NCBI GenBank assembly: GCA_902581045.1
Contig: CACHMU010000001.1
Location: 1 to 64,000, forward strand
Direction of reading: 5' to 3'
Source of the DNA: an uncultured Fidelibacterota bacterium
GTDB taxonomy: Bacteria; Fidelibacterota; Marinisomatia; Marinisomatales; TCS55
Length of the DNA: 64,000 nucleotides
Under the pieces are notes generated by a model. That model saw only the letters and a program-made list of their open reading frames with translations, searched no databases and was not told the origin of the DNA. Made by a program: the position numbers and the translations under genes. Position 1 is the stretch's first letter. Each line of letters opens with the position of its first letter. Positions 34,665 to 43,608 of this stretch are shown piece after piece.

Positions 34665-35885
34665 TTAAATTAAAACACCTGCAACTGAAGCAGTTAACCA
34701 TGAAGCAAGAGCTCCACCGATCATAGCTTTGGTTATTAATTTTGCGATCTCTTTTTTCCTTTGAGGAGCAATGCCACCGATTCCCCCAAGCTGTATTCCA
34801 ATTGAACCAAAATTCGCAAATCCACATAAAGCATAGCTTGCAATAATGGCTGACCTTTCAGATAATTGATTTTTGCTGATCATTGATTGTAAATCACCAA
34901 AAGCAATTAATTCTGTGAATACAATTTTTTCTCCCATTAGAGTGCCAACGTAACCTGCCTCGGCCCATGGGATTCCCATTGTCCATGCGAGTGGTTTAAA
35001 TATAATACTTAATATTTGTTCAATAGACGTGCCAAAAATGCCAAATATATAATTTAGTAATGCTACAATTGAAATGAATGCTACTAACATCGCACCAACA
35101 TTTGCTGCCAACTTTAAACCATCAGAAGCTCCATCGCCTAGAGCTTCCATCGCATTTGAGTTTCCATTTTTTATTTCCATATTTATATCACCAGAAGTTT
35201 TTGATTTTTCTACTTCTGGATATATAATTTTAGATACGACCAAAGCTGCAGGGGCTGACATAACGGAAGCTGCTAATAGATGCCCTGCAATACCTGGAAT
35301 ATTTGATAACCATTTTACATATATAGCTAATACACCACCAGCAACAGTAGCAAATCCTCCAACCATAACTACCATTAATTCAGATTTGGTCATTTGGCTT
35401 ATAAATGGTCTTACCATCAATGGCGCTTCCGTTTGCCCAACAAAAATATTTGCACTAACACTTAATGTTTCAGCACCACTAGTGTGCATAGTTTTTTGCA
35501 TCACCCTAGCTATCCATTTTACAATTATTTGAATGATTCCAAAGTGATATAAAACAGCCATTAAGCTTGAAAAAAATATAATCGTTGGTAGCAATCTAAA
35601 CGCGAAATTCAAAAGAGCAGGGTGAAGCCCAACATCAGTCACATATGATGTAAATAAAAAGTCACTACCAGCATCTGAAAAACTAATTAGTCTTGTAATT
35701 ATTTTATCTAAAAAGGAAAAAATAGGTTTTCCTATAGGTGTTTTTAATATAAAAACTGCAAAAATAAACTGAAGACCTAATCCCCAATAAATAGTTCTGA
35801 AATTAATTTTATTTCTATTATTTGATATTGCGAATGCAATAGCCAAAAGTGTTAAGATACCTAATATGCCTTTATAATGATCCAT
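34665..35885 (-). CDS. concentrative nucleoside transporter (CNT/NupC family)
   Basis: 406-residue inner-membrane symporter importing nucleosides with Na+ or H+. About eight to ten membrane segments are visible. The family signatures are VSANIFVGQTEAPLMVRPF (about 145-163) and SYALCGFANFGSIGIQLGGIG (about 350-370). It lies directly downstream of tdk, udk and cdd, so it probably brings in pyrimidine nucleosides for those salvage enzymes. Its start codon abuts the tdk stop. Confidence 0.95.
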   Translation of the reverse strand: MDHYKGILGILTLLAIAFAISNNRNKINFRTIYWGLGLQFIFAVFILKTPIGKPIFSFLDKIITRLISFSDAGSDFLFTSYVTDVGLHPALLNFAFRLLPTIIFFSSLMAVLYHFGIIQIIVKWIARVMQKTMHTSGAETLSVSANIFVGQTEAPLMVRPFISQMTKSELMVVMVGGFATVAGGVLAIYVKWLSNIPGIAGHLLAASVMSAPAALVVSKIIYPEVEKSKTSGDINMEIKNGNSNAMEALGDGASDGLKLAANVGAMLVAFISIVALLNYIFGIFGTSIEQILSIIFKPLAWTMGIPWAEAGYVGTLMGEKIVFTELIAFGDLQSMISKNQLSERSAIIASYALCGFANFGSIGIQLGGIGGIAPQRKKEIAKLITKAMIGGALASWLTASVAGVLI

Positions 35886-36449
35886 TTAATCATTTACTGG
35901 GAGTTCAAAACAATTTCTGCACCGAGCTTCATACATATCTGTTTCACCGATAAGCACTTGTTTTGAATTTGAAATAGTGCGTTGAGTGTATGATGCAGGA
36001 TTACCACATATAACACAGATTGCTCTTAATTTATCTAAATAATCTGATTCACACATTAATTGCGGCATAAAACCAAACGGTTTTCCTCTATAATCTGTAT
36101 CAAGGCCGGCAACAATAACTCGTATTTTTTTGTCAGCTAATCTTTTACAAACGTCCACAATTTTATTGTCAAAAAATTGAGCTTCATCAATTCCGATAAC
36201 ATCCATTTCATTTGAATATTTAATTATTTCATTTGATGTTTTGACCATGACTGATTCTAGCTTTGATTTATTATGGGATACAACATGTTTAGAACTATAA
36301 CGGTTATCAATAAATGGTTTAAATAGAACCGTGTTCATTTTAGCAATTTCCGCTCTTCGCATCCGCCGAATCAATTCTTCAGTTTTTCCACTAAACATAC
36401 TGCCAGTAATTACTTCAATCCATCCTGAATTTTTTGGGGATAAAGTCAT
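35886..36449 (-). CDS. tdk: thymidine kinase (type II, zinc-binding)
   Basis: Phosphorylates thymidine and deoxyuridine. 187 residues: P-loop GSMFSGKTEELIRRMRRAEIA (about 16-36), DEAQFF Walker-B-type motif (94-99), lasso region FGFMPQLMCESDYLDKL, and structural zinc cysteines in CVICG and CRNC near the C-terminus. All expected residues are present. It is separated from udk by 10 nt. Confidence 0.96.
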   Translation of the reverse strand: MTLSPKNSGWIEVITGSMFSGKTEELIRRMRRAEIAKMNTVLFKPFIDNRYSSKHVVSHNKSKLESVMVKTSNEIIKYSNEMDVIGIDEAQFFDNKIVDVCKRLADKKIRVIVAGLDTDYRGKPFGFMPQLMCESDYLDKLRAICVICGNPASYTQRTISNSKQVLIGETDMYEARCRNCFELPVND

Positions 36450-36459
36450 AATTAATAAT

Positions 36460-37086
36460 TCATTTATTATTTAAAATAGAATTTATTTTTGTTCGAATAA
36501 GGTCAATTGCAACTCTGTTCTTACTGCCTTCAGGTATTATAATATCAGCAAAATATTTTGAAGGTTCAACAAATTGTTCATGCATTGGTCGAACAGTTTT
36601 CAAATATTGATCAATTACTGATTCTACAGTTCTATTCCTTTTATCTATATCTCTAGATATACGACGTATAAAACGTATGTCATTTGGAGTATCCACAAAA
36701 ACTTTTATATCCATTAATTCTCTAAGAATTGTATAATGTAATGTTAAAATTCCTTCAACTATTATAACACGATGCGGGTGAACTGTTTTTGTATCTTTTA
36801 ATCTCGAATGAGTAGAAAAATCATAAATTGGTACTTCAACTATTTGTCCTTTAATAAGGCTAATTAATTGTTTATTAAAAAATTCAATATCAATTGCATC
36901 TGGGTGATCAAAGTTATGAAGATGTCGATCTTCCATAGGGATATTAGAAATATCCCGATAATATGCATCCTGTTCTATCACAACAACATCACCATTTCCA
37001 TATTCTTCTAACAATTTTTTTGCAATAGAAGTTTTTCCTGAACCAGTTCCACCTGCGATGCCGATTAAAATTGGTGATAGACTCAT
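36460..37086 (-). CDS. udk: uridine kinase
   Basis: Phosphorylates uridine and cytidine. 208 residues: P-loop GIAGGTGSGKTSIAKKL (about 8-24), HNFDHPDAIDIEFF, YDFSTHSR, VIIVEGILTLHY, and RRISRDIDKRNRTVESVIDQYLKTVRPMHEQFVEPSK. A canonical uridine kinase. It overlaps the cdd stop by 4 nt, consistent with coordinated pyrimidine salvage. Confidence 0.96.
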   Translation of the reverse strand: MSLSPILIGIAGGTGSGKTSIAKKLLEEYGNGDVVVIEQDAYYRDISNIPMEDRHLHNFDHPDAIDIEFFNKQLISLIKGQIVEVPIYDFSTHSRLKDTKTVHPHRVIIVEGILTLHYTILRELMDIKVFVDTPNDIRFIRRISRDIDKRNRTVESVIDQYLKTVRPMHEQFVEPSKYFADIIIPEGSKNRVAIDLIRTKINSILNNK

Positions 37087-37463
37087 TTTAAATCTTTAGC
37101 TTCAAACGGGTCAGGTAATAGCATCCCGCTAGTGGTTTCATTAACAACACCATTCATATCACAAATATATATTGGGATATCACCACATAGTTCCCAAATA
37201 ACTTGCCTACATGATCCACATGGTGTTCCACCAGTTTCAGTTGCTATTGCCATAGAAACAAAATTTTTATAGCCTTGTGCTATCGCCCTAAATAGAGCAG
37301 TCCGTTCTGCACATATTGAAAGAGGATAGCTTGCATTCTCTATATTACAACCTCCAATAATTTCTCCTTCATCAACCTTTACTGCTGCACCAACATTGTA
37401 TTTTGAATATGGAGCGTGCGCTTTTTTTGTCATATGGATTGCTTTTGTAATTAAATTGTTCAT
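37083..37463 (-). CDS. cdd: cytidine deaminase
   Basis: Converts cytidine to uridine. 126 residues with the zinc site CAERTALFRA (catalytic Glu next to the first Cys) and PCGSCRQV (two further Cys ligands), plus HAPYSKYNVGAAV near the start. The frame extends seven codons upstream to another ATG (37484), but the ATG at 37463 forms an ATGA overlap with the stop of the preceding gene and is preferred. The small homotetrameric type is expected from the length. Confidence 0.95.
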   Translation of the reverse strand: MNNLITKAIHMTKKAHAPYSKYNVGAAVKVDEGEIIGGCNIENASYPLSICAERTALFRAIAQGYKNFVSMAIATETGGTPCGSCRQVIWELCGDIPIYICDMNGVVNETTSGMLLPDPFEAKDLK

Positions 37464-38668
37464 TGTTTCATTGTGTTGAACCATTTAATTGAGTTAATCA
37501 TACAATCCGCAGCTGCTCCACCATGATCTCCAGGATAGGATGTCATTTTGATGTCTTTTGCACCATTTGCTATTAATTGATCTGCAGCTAATTTCATTAG
37601 AAAGTAAAATACTGTATTATCTTTTTCTCCATGCATAAAATGAATCGGGGCATTTGGTTTCCATCCATCATATATAAAACTATTTTCTTTTAAATAGTGT
37701 TTAAATTCAGTTTCACCATCACCTAAAAAATCAGATAAAAATTTTGGTTCTAAAAGAACTGACATATTATTATTCAATGCATTATCAATTTGTGTACCTG
37801 AATAGTTTCCATCATACATTTTTAATATAGCATCTCTATATTTTGGTTTGACCCAACGATTTAATGCATCTTTATCTCCAGTTGCCAGCATGTACCCCCA
37901 TAAGGCAAATCCTAGATAGTAAGGAGTATTATAAACATTGTCAGAAAAAATTCTTTTTCCCATTTCATATAGTGAATAGGGACCAGCTCCGGGAGAATTT
38001 GCTGTAATAGTAAATTCATCAGAATATTCTTGTTCAATAATTTGATGAAAAGCCATTGTTCCATATCCACCGGCAGAATAACCAGTTGTAAATAGTTGAT
38101 CATTCAATTCAATATTTTTTTCGCAAGCAAACTCTTTCGAAGCTCGTAAGAGATCAATACCTGAAATTGCACTTGCCATTTTATTAACGTAAGAAGCTTG
38201 TTCAAGTGAAATTCCATAGCCAATTCCATCTGAATATATTGCAAAATAGCCCTGCATAGATCCTAAAAGACTCTGGGGTGATACATTAGGACTTACAGAT
38301 GCAACGGCGCTTCTTTGCGTTATTGTATAATGAGAAATCTTAAGTGTCGGTAAAGATTTCTGTTTTTTTACTTGTGGAACATAAATTGCTCCAGAAAGCT
38401 GGGTAGGTTCACCATTAGCGCCCAGGGATTCATAAACAACTCTATAAATTTTTACATCATTTTCAATATTAAATTCTTCTGGATCAAATCCATATATATC
38501 TCTAATCAATATTTCAAATATTTCTTCATTATATTCAGTAATCAATTCAGATGAAACTAGATTTCCTCTACCAGTATAAAGATCACAATTTTCTGTTTCA
38601 TCTTCGCAAGCGAGTAAAAATAAAATAATTAATAATATCGATAAAAATTTTCCATTATATTTTTTCAA
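37460..38668 (-). CDS. lipoprotein alpha/beta hydrolase (secretory lipase/esterase-like)
   Basis: 402 residues. A lipoprotein signal (FLSILLIILFLLAC, Cys21) is followed by an acidic region and an alpha/beta-hydrolase core: nucleophile elbow GYSAGGYG (Ser near 196), probable acid in HGEKDNTVFY, and probable base in GDHGGAAADC. The layout resembles the fungal/bacterial secretory lipase (LIP) family. Tethered to the membrane and facing out, it could hydrolyse esters in the periplasm or at the surface; the substrate is unknown. It overlaps cdd by four bases despite having no evident link to nucleotide salvage. Confidence 0.8.
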   Translation of the reverse strand: MKKYNGKFLSILLIILFLLACEDETENCDLYTGRGNLVSSELITEYNEEIFEILIRDIYGFDPEEFNIENDVKIYRVVYESLGANGEPTQLSGAIYVPQVKKQKSLPTLKISHYTITQRSAVASVSPNVSPQSLLGSMQGYFAIYSDGIGYGISLEQASYVNKMASAISGIDLLRASKEFACEKNIELNDQLFTTGYSAGGYGTMAFHQIIEQEYSDEFTITANSPGAGPYSLYEMGKRIFSDNVYNTPYYLGFALWGYMLATGDKDALNRWVKPKYRDAILKMYDGNYSGTQIDNALNNNMSVLLEPKFLSDFLGDGETEFKHYLKENSFIYDGWKPNAPIHFMHGEKDNTVFYFLMKLAADQLIANGAKDIKMTSYPGDHGGAAADCMINSIKWFNTMKQ

Positions 38669-38679
38669 TTTTTTCCCTA

Positions 38680-39330
38680 CTAAATAATTTTAATGTTTTT
38701 AAAAACTTGGTTTAACATAATGCCAGTAATAAATCCACCTATATGAGCAAACCAAGCTACACCACCAGTTGTATCAAGTCCAAGTGCTCCCATTCCATTT
38801 GTTAATTGATTAAAAAACCAAAAACCTAAAACAACGATTGCTGGAACACGAAAAGTAGTAAAAAAAATAATAATAAAAGCAAATACATGTACACGCGCAT
38901 TTGGGAAACGCATCATATAGAGTCCTAAAACTCCCGCAATGGCACCTGAAGCACCTACCATTGGAATCTGTGAATCAGGATTAATAAGAATTTGAGTAAT
39001 GGCTGCTATTGTACCGCATAGTAAATAAAAAATGGCATATTTTATATGTCCAAGAACACTCTCTACATTATCACCAAATATCCAAAGGAACCACATATTA
39101 CCTATTATATGTGAAATTCCTCCATGAATAAACATTGAACTAAACATTGTAAGAATCGAGAATTGGGATGGAATTAATCCATAAGTGTAAACAAATATTG
39201 CTTCTGCTTCAGGATCATTCATCCCCATACTAAATTGAAATAAAAAAATGAAAAGATTAATCCCAATTAAGAAATAAGTTACATAAGGTATAAGTATTCT
39301 TGGGTTGTCATCTTTATATGGGAAAAGCAT
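38680..39330 (-). CDS. rhomboid-family intramembrane serine protease
   Basis: 216 residues with six or more membrane segments. The catalytic Ser128 lies in the GASGAIAGVLG motif and catalytic His196 in WFAHIGGFITG. HGGISHIIGNMWFLWIFGDNVE (69-90) is the conserved loop-helix 2 segment with the His-x3-Asn oxyanion residues. All catalytic parts are present, so it is probably active. Its start overlaps the stop of the M23 peptidase gene by one base (TAATG). Confidence 0.94.
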   Translation of the reverse strand: MLFPYKDDNPRILIPYVTYFLIGINLFIFLFQFSMGMNDPEAEAIFVYTYGLIPSQFSILTMFSSMFIHGGISHIIGNMWFLWIFGDNVESVLGHIKYAIFYLLCGTIAAITQILINPDSQIPMVGASGAIAGVLGLYMMRFPNARVHVFAFIIIFFTTFRVPAIVVLGFWFFNQLTNGMGALGLDTTGGVAWFAHIGGFITGIMLNQVFKNIKII

Positions 39331-41573
39331 TAGTAAACACTGAATCCAATGGATTTATTTGTTTTATTCCCAGCCTGATCGCGTATTATTATTTGCATAG
39401 TATGATCACCAATTGATAATGGTCTACTTAAATCAAATGATATAATTTTTAATTTTGGCTGATATGTATAAATTAATGGTACATTATCAAGTAAGAGATC
39501 AAATGAACTCTCATTTGGATCAAAGCCAGATAATTTATCATCAATCATAATTTTAAATTGATTTAATTCTAGTGAAGGATATTTCCCATTATTGCCAGGA
39601 TGAGTTGATAAAATTAAAGGTGGTGATTTGTCCTCAATGATTGCTATTGCATCAAGCTGTTTCACTTCTCCTGAAATAACATTTCTTTCCTTATTATTTT
39701 CAGATGGAATAAAGGTCCAACCTTCTTTTTGATCATAATAATACAAATGTAATTTTTCTCGATCATTATATTTCTTTTTGTAGCGTATGGCAATATTCAC
39801 TGGTTTAAGTAGTGGTCGTTCAAATGGTTGTAATTGATATACACGAGAAATTAGATTTCCATTCTTTATAGGAGCATGCTTATGAACTGCTTCAATCCAC
39901 ATAAGGGTTGGACTCACTATAGAAGATTTTTTTGATCGTATAGAACAATATGTATCTGTAGATATTATCGTAGTTGATGTTTCAGGCTTAGCTACTGTGT
40001 ATGGAAAATCAAATTGTATTTGACGTTCAATTTCCGATTTTAAAATTGATTCAATTTGTATAATATTTTCAAATTGTTCTGGTGATATTGGTTGTGACAA
40101 ATAAACTGACGGCTGAATCTGGTTTATTGGAATATTAGTATATTTATATTTCCCTTTTAATCTTAATGATAATTCTGCATCAATTACTTGTTCTGGTTGA
40201 AATTGTATATAAACACCTGCTTCAGTATGTGAAATATCCATATTTACATTTACACTTAAAGGGTCTCCCGTAAAATTTTTATCTATCCAATGAATAGGTT
40301 TTGACCTAGTGCCCAAAGCATTTTGTGCGATAAATTGAAGAGCTTTTCGTTTAATTTTTTGTTTATTAATTGTTATTATTTTACCAGATTCAATCTTTTC
40401 TGAAGATTCTATCTCTAATTTCTCATCAGCAAAACCATATGGGGTAAATGAAAATGCATAGATAGTCTCAATTGGAATAGTAATGCTTTTTGGTTGAATA
40501 AGGAATGATACTAGTTTATTTGTTTCCCCAAGTTTGGTAATCATTATTTCAAATGGATCCATAACAAAAACCGTTCCATTTAACTCTCGTTTATTTTGTT
40601 GTGTATCCATTACGTGAATTTTTATATCATGATAGCCTTGAGACAGGTCAATTATGCCATCAGTTACTTCATTATGAATAGGGACCTTTGGATCGTATTC
40701 ATTTTGGTAAAGTTTTATAAAATTCCCAAAGTTTAATCGATAATTTCTATAATCATTAATATAATTTGCAGTGCTCTGCCATTTATAATCCAATCGTTCA
40801 AACTCAAGAGAATGAAATCTTTTTTCATTAATATATATTTCTATTTTATGAGGTTGATATATATTGTTTGCTCCTTGCCTTTTATCGTAGGCTTTAATTG
40901 AAATCCCCAATTCACCAGCTATATTGATAGTATCAGGGAAGTTATAATTGCCTTTTTTATCTCTAAATACGCGAAATTTTTGTGGAAGCTGATTTCCATT
41001 AACCCAGCTTTCGTTATTAAGCGGAGTGAATGAAATTTCATCGATAAAAGGGGCTAAACGATCATCTTGAGAAAGACCACTTGTTAATGGATTTAATGTT
41101 TGCCCTTTTTTATTTCTAATTTCAAAGTGTAAATGAGGCCCAAAGGAAAAACCTGTATTACCAGAATATCCAATAACATCTCCTTTTTCAAATTGAAATT
41201 CTCCGGGTGACAAAAATATATTTGTTATATATGTTTGATTTTTTTCTTGTTGTTCAATTAAGCGATCTTCAAGTCTGGGTGTGAACTTACTTAGATGACC
41301 ATAAACAGCTGTTTGCCCATCTTCTAATGTGAGGTATAATGCTCTGCCAAAACCTGAAAAATTTGAAACAATTCGTGATATATATCCATTTGAGACCGCA
41401 TATACTGGATGGCCAATTGTTCCTTTAGTTTTCATGTCTAACCCTTGATGATAACCAGTTGGTCTAAATTCACCAAAGTTTGAAGATAAATGCTTACCAA
41501 GGTTTGTTGGCCAAGTATAATCTTGTGCGAGGATAGAAAGGTTTAATAATATTATAGATAAAGTTATTCGCAT
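39330..41573 (-). CDS. exported M23-family metallopeptidase with C-terminal beta-sandwich domains
   Basis: 747 residues: signal peptide (MRITLSIILLNLSILA), then an M23 LytM domain with zinc ligands His42 and Asp46 (GYHQGLDMK) and His147/His149 (GPHLHFEIRN). It is expected to be an active peptidoglycan endopeptidase. The remaining 580 residues are beta-rich with Ig-like character (HPGNNGKYPSLELNQFKIMIDDKLSGFDPNE, GDHTMQIIIRDQAGNKTNKS near the end). A catalytic domain at the N-terminus, ahead of a long accessory region, is less common than the reverse. It is first in the long minus-strand run. Confidence 0.9.
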   Translation of the reverse strand: MRITLSIILLNLSILAQDYTWPTNLGKHLSSNFGEFRPTGYHQGLDMKTKGTIGHPVYAVSNGYISRIVSNFSGFGRALYLTLEDGQTAVYGHLSKFTPRLEDRLIEQQEKNQTYITNIFLSPGEFQFEKGDVIGYSGNTGFSFGPHLHFEIRNKKGQTLNPLTSGLSQDDRLAPFIDEISFTPLNNESWVNGNQLPQKFRVFRDKKGNYNFPDTINIAGELGISIKAYDKRQGANNIYQPHKIEIYINEKRFHSLEFERLDYKWQSTANYINDYRNYRLNFGNFIKLYQNEYDPKVPIHNEVTDGIIDLSQGYHDIKIHVMDTQQNKRELNGTVFVMDPFEIMITKLGETNKLVSFLIQPKSITIPIETIYAFSFTPYGFADEKLEIESSEKIESGKIITINKQKIKRKALQFIAQNALGTRSKPIHWIDKNFTGDPLSVNVNMDISHTEAGVYIQFQPEQVIDAELSLRLKGKYKYTNIPINQIQPSVYLSQPISPEQFENIIQIESILKSEIERQIQFDFPYTVAKPETSTTIISTDTYCSIRSKKSSIVSPTLMWIEAVHKHAPIKNGNLISRVYQLQPFERPLLKPVNIAIRYKKKYNDREKLHLYYYDQKEGWTFIPSENNKERNVISGEVKQLDAIAIIEDKSPPLILSTHPGNNGKYPSLELNQFKIMIDDKLSGFDPNESSFDLLLDNVPLIYTYQPKLKIISFDLSRPLSIGDHTMQIIIRDQAGNKTNKSIGFSVY

Positions 41574-41666
41574 GTAATTTGAGTTATTAGCACTTGAATT
41601 TATCTCGCATTTTAAGTTTAAAAACAGGGGATTGGTAATAAATAAAGCTTAAGCGTAATATAGTAT

Positions 41667-42113
41667 ATGTTCCATATCATTTTATTTGAACCTGAAATCC
41701 CTCCAAATACAGGTAATATAATTCGATTATCCGTAAATATAGGTTGTGAATTACACTTAATTAGACCATTAGGATTTTCGATTGATCAAAAAAGCTTACG
41801 TAGAGCAGGAATGGACTACATCAGTGAAAAACAATTTAATATTTGGGATAATTTAGATAATTGTCTAAATAAAATCAGAATATCAACAATTTATTCAGTA
41901 TCGACAAAAGGGAAAAAAAACTATACAGATATCAATTTTAGATCAGGCGATGCATTTATTTTTGGGCCCGAAAGTCGTGGGTTACCAAAAAAAATAAGAA
42001 ATGATTATACATCAATATTTATTCCTATGCGGAGCAAGGGGCGAAGTATCAATTTAGCAAATGCTGTTTCAGTTATACTTTATGAAGCTTGGCGACAATT
42101 AGACTTTAATTAA
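41667..42113 (+). CDS. trmL: tRNA (cytidine/uridine(34)-2'-O)-methyltransferase
   Basis: SPOUT methyltransferase modifying the wobble base of tRNA-Leu. 148 residues: FEPEIPPNTGNIIRLSVNIGCELHLIRPLGF at the start, then the knot motifs DAFIFGPESRGLP and IPMRSKGRSINLANAVSVILYEAWRQL. Typical length and motif order for TrmL. It diverges from the M23 peptidase gene and converges with the FAD oxidoreductase with an 8-nt overlap. Confidence 0.95.
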   Translation: MFHIILFEPEIPPNTGNIIRLSVNIGCELHLIRPLGFSIDQKSLRRAGMDYISEKQFNIWDNLDNCLNKIRISTIYSVSTKGKKNYTDINFRSGDAFIFGPESRGLPKKIRNDYTSIFIPMRSKGRSINLANAVSVILYEAWRQLDFN

Positions 42114-43215
42114 TCATTTCTGCAATTTTGTTACCAATTGCCAATGACGCTGTTAGGCCAGGCGATTCAATCCCAATTAAATTAATTAATCCAGGATATC
42201 CTTTCTCTTCTTCATGATTAATATAAAAATCTGGCATAGAATTTTTTTCATCCCATATTTTCGGTCTAATTCCAGAATAATCTGGTGAAAGATCATTTTT
42301 ATCAAGATCTTTTATATATAGCTTTCCTTCATCATAGAATAAATCTATTAAATCATCATCAACCTTATAATTCTCTTTTTTATCTTCAATCCAATGGGCA
42401 CTTGGCCCTAGTTTTACTGAGCCTGATTGATCAAGCGTAAGATGGATACCCAGAGTACCATGCTCTTTATCTGGAAGTGGATAAATCAATTTTTTGAAGG
42501 CCCCTTTCCATTTGGATGACAGCTTAAAATAACATCCTTTTACAAATTTTATTTTTGGGAAATCTTTATTTATAAGTTCAGCTATAAAATCACTTTCTAA
42601 ACCGGCGGAATTAATTATCCAATTAGATGTAACCTGCTCTATATCCCCTAAACTATTTTCAATATCAATTATATAGCCTGATTCTAATTGTTTTAAACCA
42701 ACAACTTTTGATTTGAAAAGGTAATCATGATTACTTTTTTGTGATTCACTATAAAATACTGACATTAGTTCATGCGTAGAAATAATTCCAGTACAACCAA
42801 TATAAATTGCACTATCTGCAATTATTTTTGATTCAATTGATTCAATTTCTTTTTTCCCGATGATTTTCATATCAGGGATACTATTTTTTAATCCATTATT
42901 AAATAATTCTTCAAGTTCACTTATTTGATGTGCACTACCGACAATTAGTTTACCGCATTGTTTTGTCCATACATTATGTCTTTTGCAATAATCATATAAA
43001 AGTTCGCGTCCTTCAGTACAATATTTTGCTTTTAAAGAATTAGGCTCGTAATAAAGGCCTGAATGAATTACTTCACTATTCCTACTAGATATTCCACGAC
43101 CAAAATCATCTTCCTTATCAATTATAAGGACAGATAAATTAGTTCGTTCTCCAATTGCTCTAGCAATAGATAGTCCTATGACTCCTGCGCCGACAATTAC
43201 AATATTAAATATCAA
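42106..43215 (-). CDS. FAD-dependent oxidoreductase, L-2-hydroxyglutarate oxidase-like
   Basis: 369-residue DAO-superfamily flavoprotein. The N-terminal dinucleotide fold is IVIVGAGVIGLSIARAIGER (about 4-23), followed by RGISSRNSEVIHSGLYYEPNSLKAKYC, a match to the L-2-hydroxyglutarate dehydrogenase/oxidase (LhgO) family, and a C-terminal FAD contact GLINLIGIESPGLTASLAIG. It probably oxidises L-2-hydroxyglutarate or a related hydroxy acid. It follows a DUF971 gene by 2 nt. Confidence 0.88.
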   Translation of the reverse strand: MIFNIVIVGAGVIGLSIARAIGERTNLSVLIIDKEDDFGRGISSRNSEVIHSGLYYEPNSLKAKYCTEGRELLYDYCKRHNVWTKQCGKLIVGSAHQISELEELFNNGLKNSIPDMKIIGKKEIESIESKIIADSAIYIGCTGIISTHELMSVFYSESQKSNHDYLFKSKVVGLKQLESGYIIDIENSLGDIEQVTSNWIINSAGLESDFIAELINKDFPKIKFVKGCYFKLSSKWKGAFKKLIYPLPDKEHGTLGIHLTLDQSGSVKLGPSAHWIEDKKENYKVDDDLIDLFYDEGKLYIKDLDKNDLSPDYSGIRPKIWDEKNSMPDFYINHEEEKGYPGLINLIGIESPGLTASLAIGNKIAEMIN

Positions 43216-43217
43216 TG

Positions 43218-43526
43218 CTAATTTGAAAGCTTTTTAAGTAGTTCCGCTGTAAAAATACCAGTGCTATGTCCATCCTTCCAAAAAGGTCTTAAACCATAAT
43301 AGCCAACAGGCTGAATTCCACTAACTATAAAGCTACTTTCATTTAATATAGGTTCTGGACCTTTATATATATTTCCTAAAGCATCTTTTTCACCTTCACA
43401 TGAAGCGCATGGACATTTTTGACGCATATTTTTAAGTTTTACAATTGCTTCACTATCATCAGAAAAAATTATCAACAGCAATTCGTTTACAACTTCAAAA
43501 TTTTTTATTGATATATCACCGGTCAT
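43218..43526 (-). CDS. DUF971-domain protein
   Basis: 102 residues comprising a single DUF971 (GBBH-like N-terminal) domain with the signature LKNMRQKCPCASCEG and the C-terminal VGYYGLRPFWKDGHSTGIF. The cysteines at CPCASC probably bind a metal. DUF971 domains occur alone, at the N-terminus of gamma-butyrobetaine hydroxylases, and fused to Mrp-type Fe-S carriers in plants (HCF101). The function of stand-alone versions is unknown. It is co-transcribed with the FAD oxidoreductase. Confidence 0.9.
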   Translation of the reverse strand: MTGDISIKNFEVVNELLLIIFSDDSEAIVKLKNMRQKCPCASCEGEKDALGNIYKGPEPILNESSFIVSGIQPVGYYGLRPFWKDGHSTGIFTAELLKKLSN

Positions 43527-43608
43527 ATTATTTCTAAAATTATAAGTAATTAATTTGGGCCAAATTAAAGATATGAGTAAATCTTTTTATCATGTTGTAC
43601 TTTTAAGT

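Noticed and set aside
35074..35532. Plus-strand open frame opposite the nucleoside transporter
   Set aside because: Mirror of a hydrophobic transporter sequence; no independent evidence.
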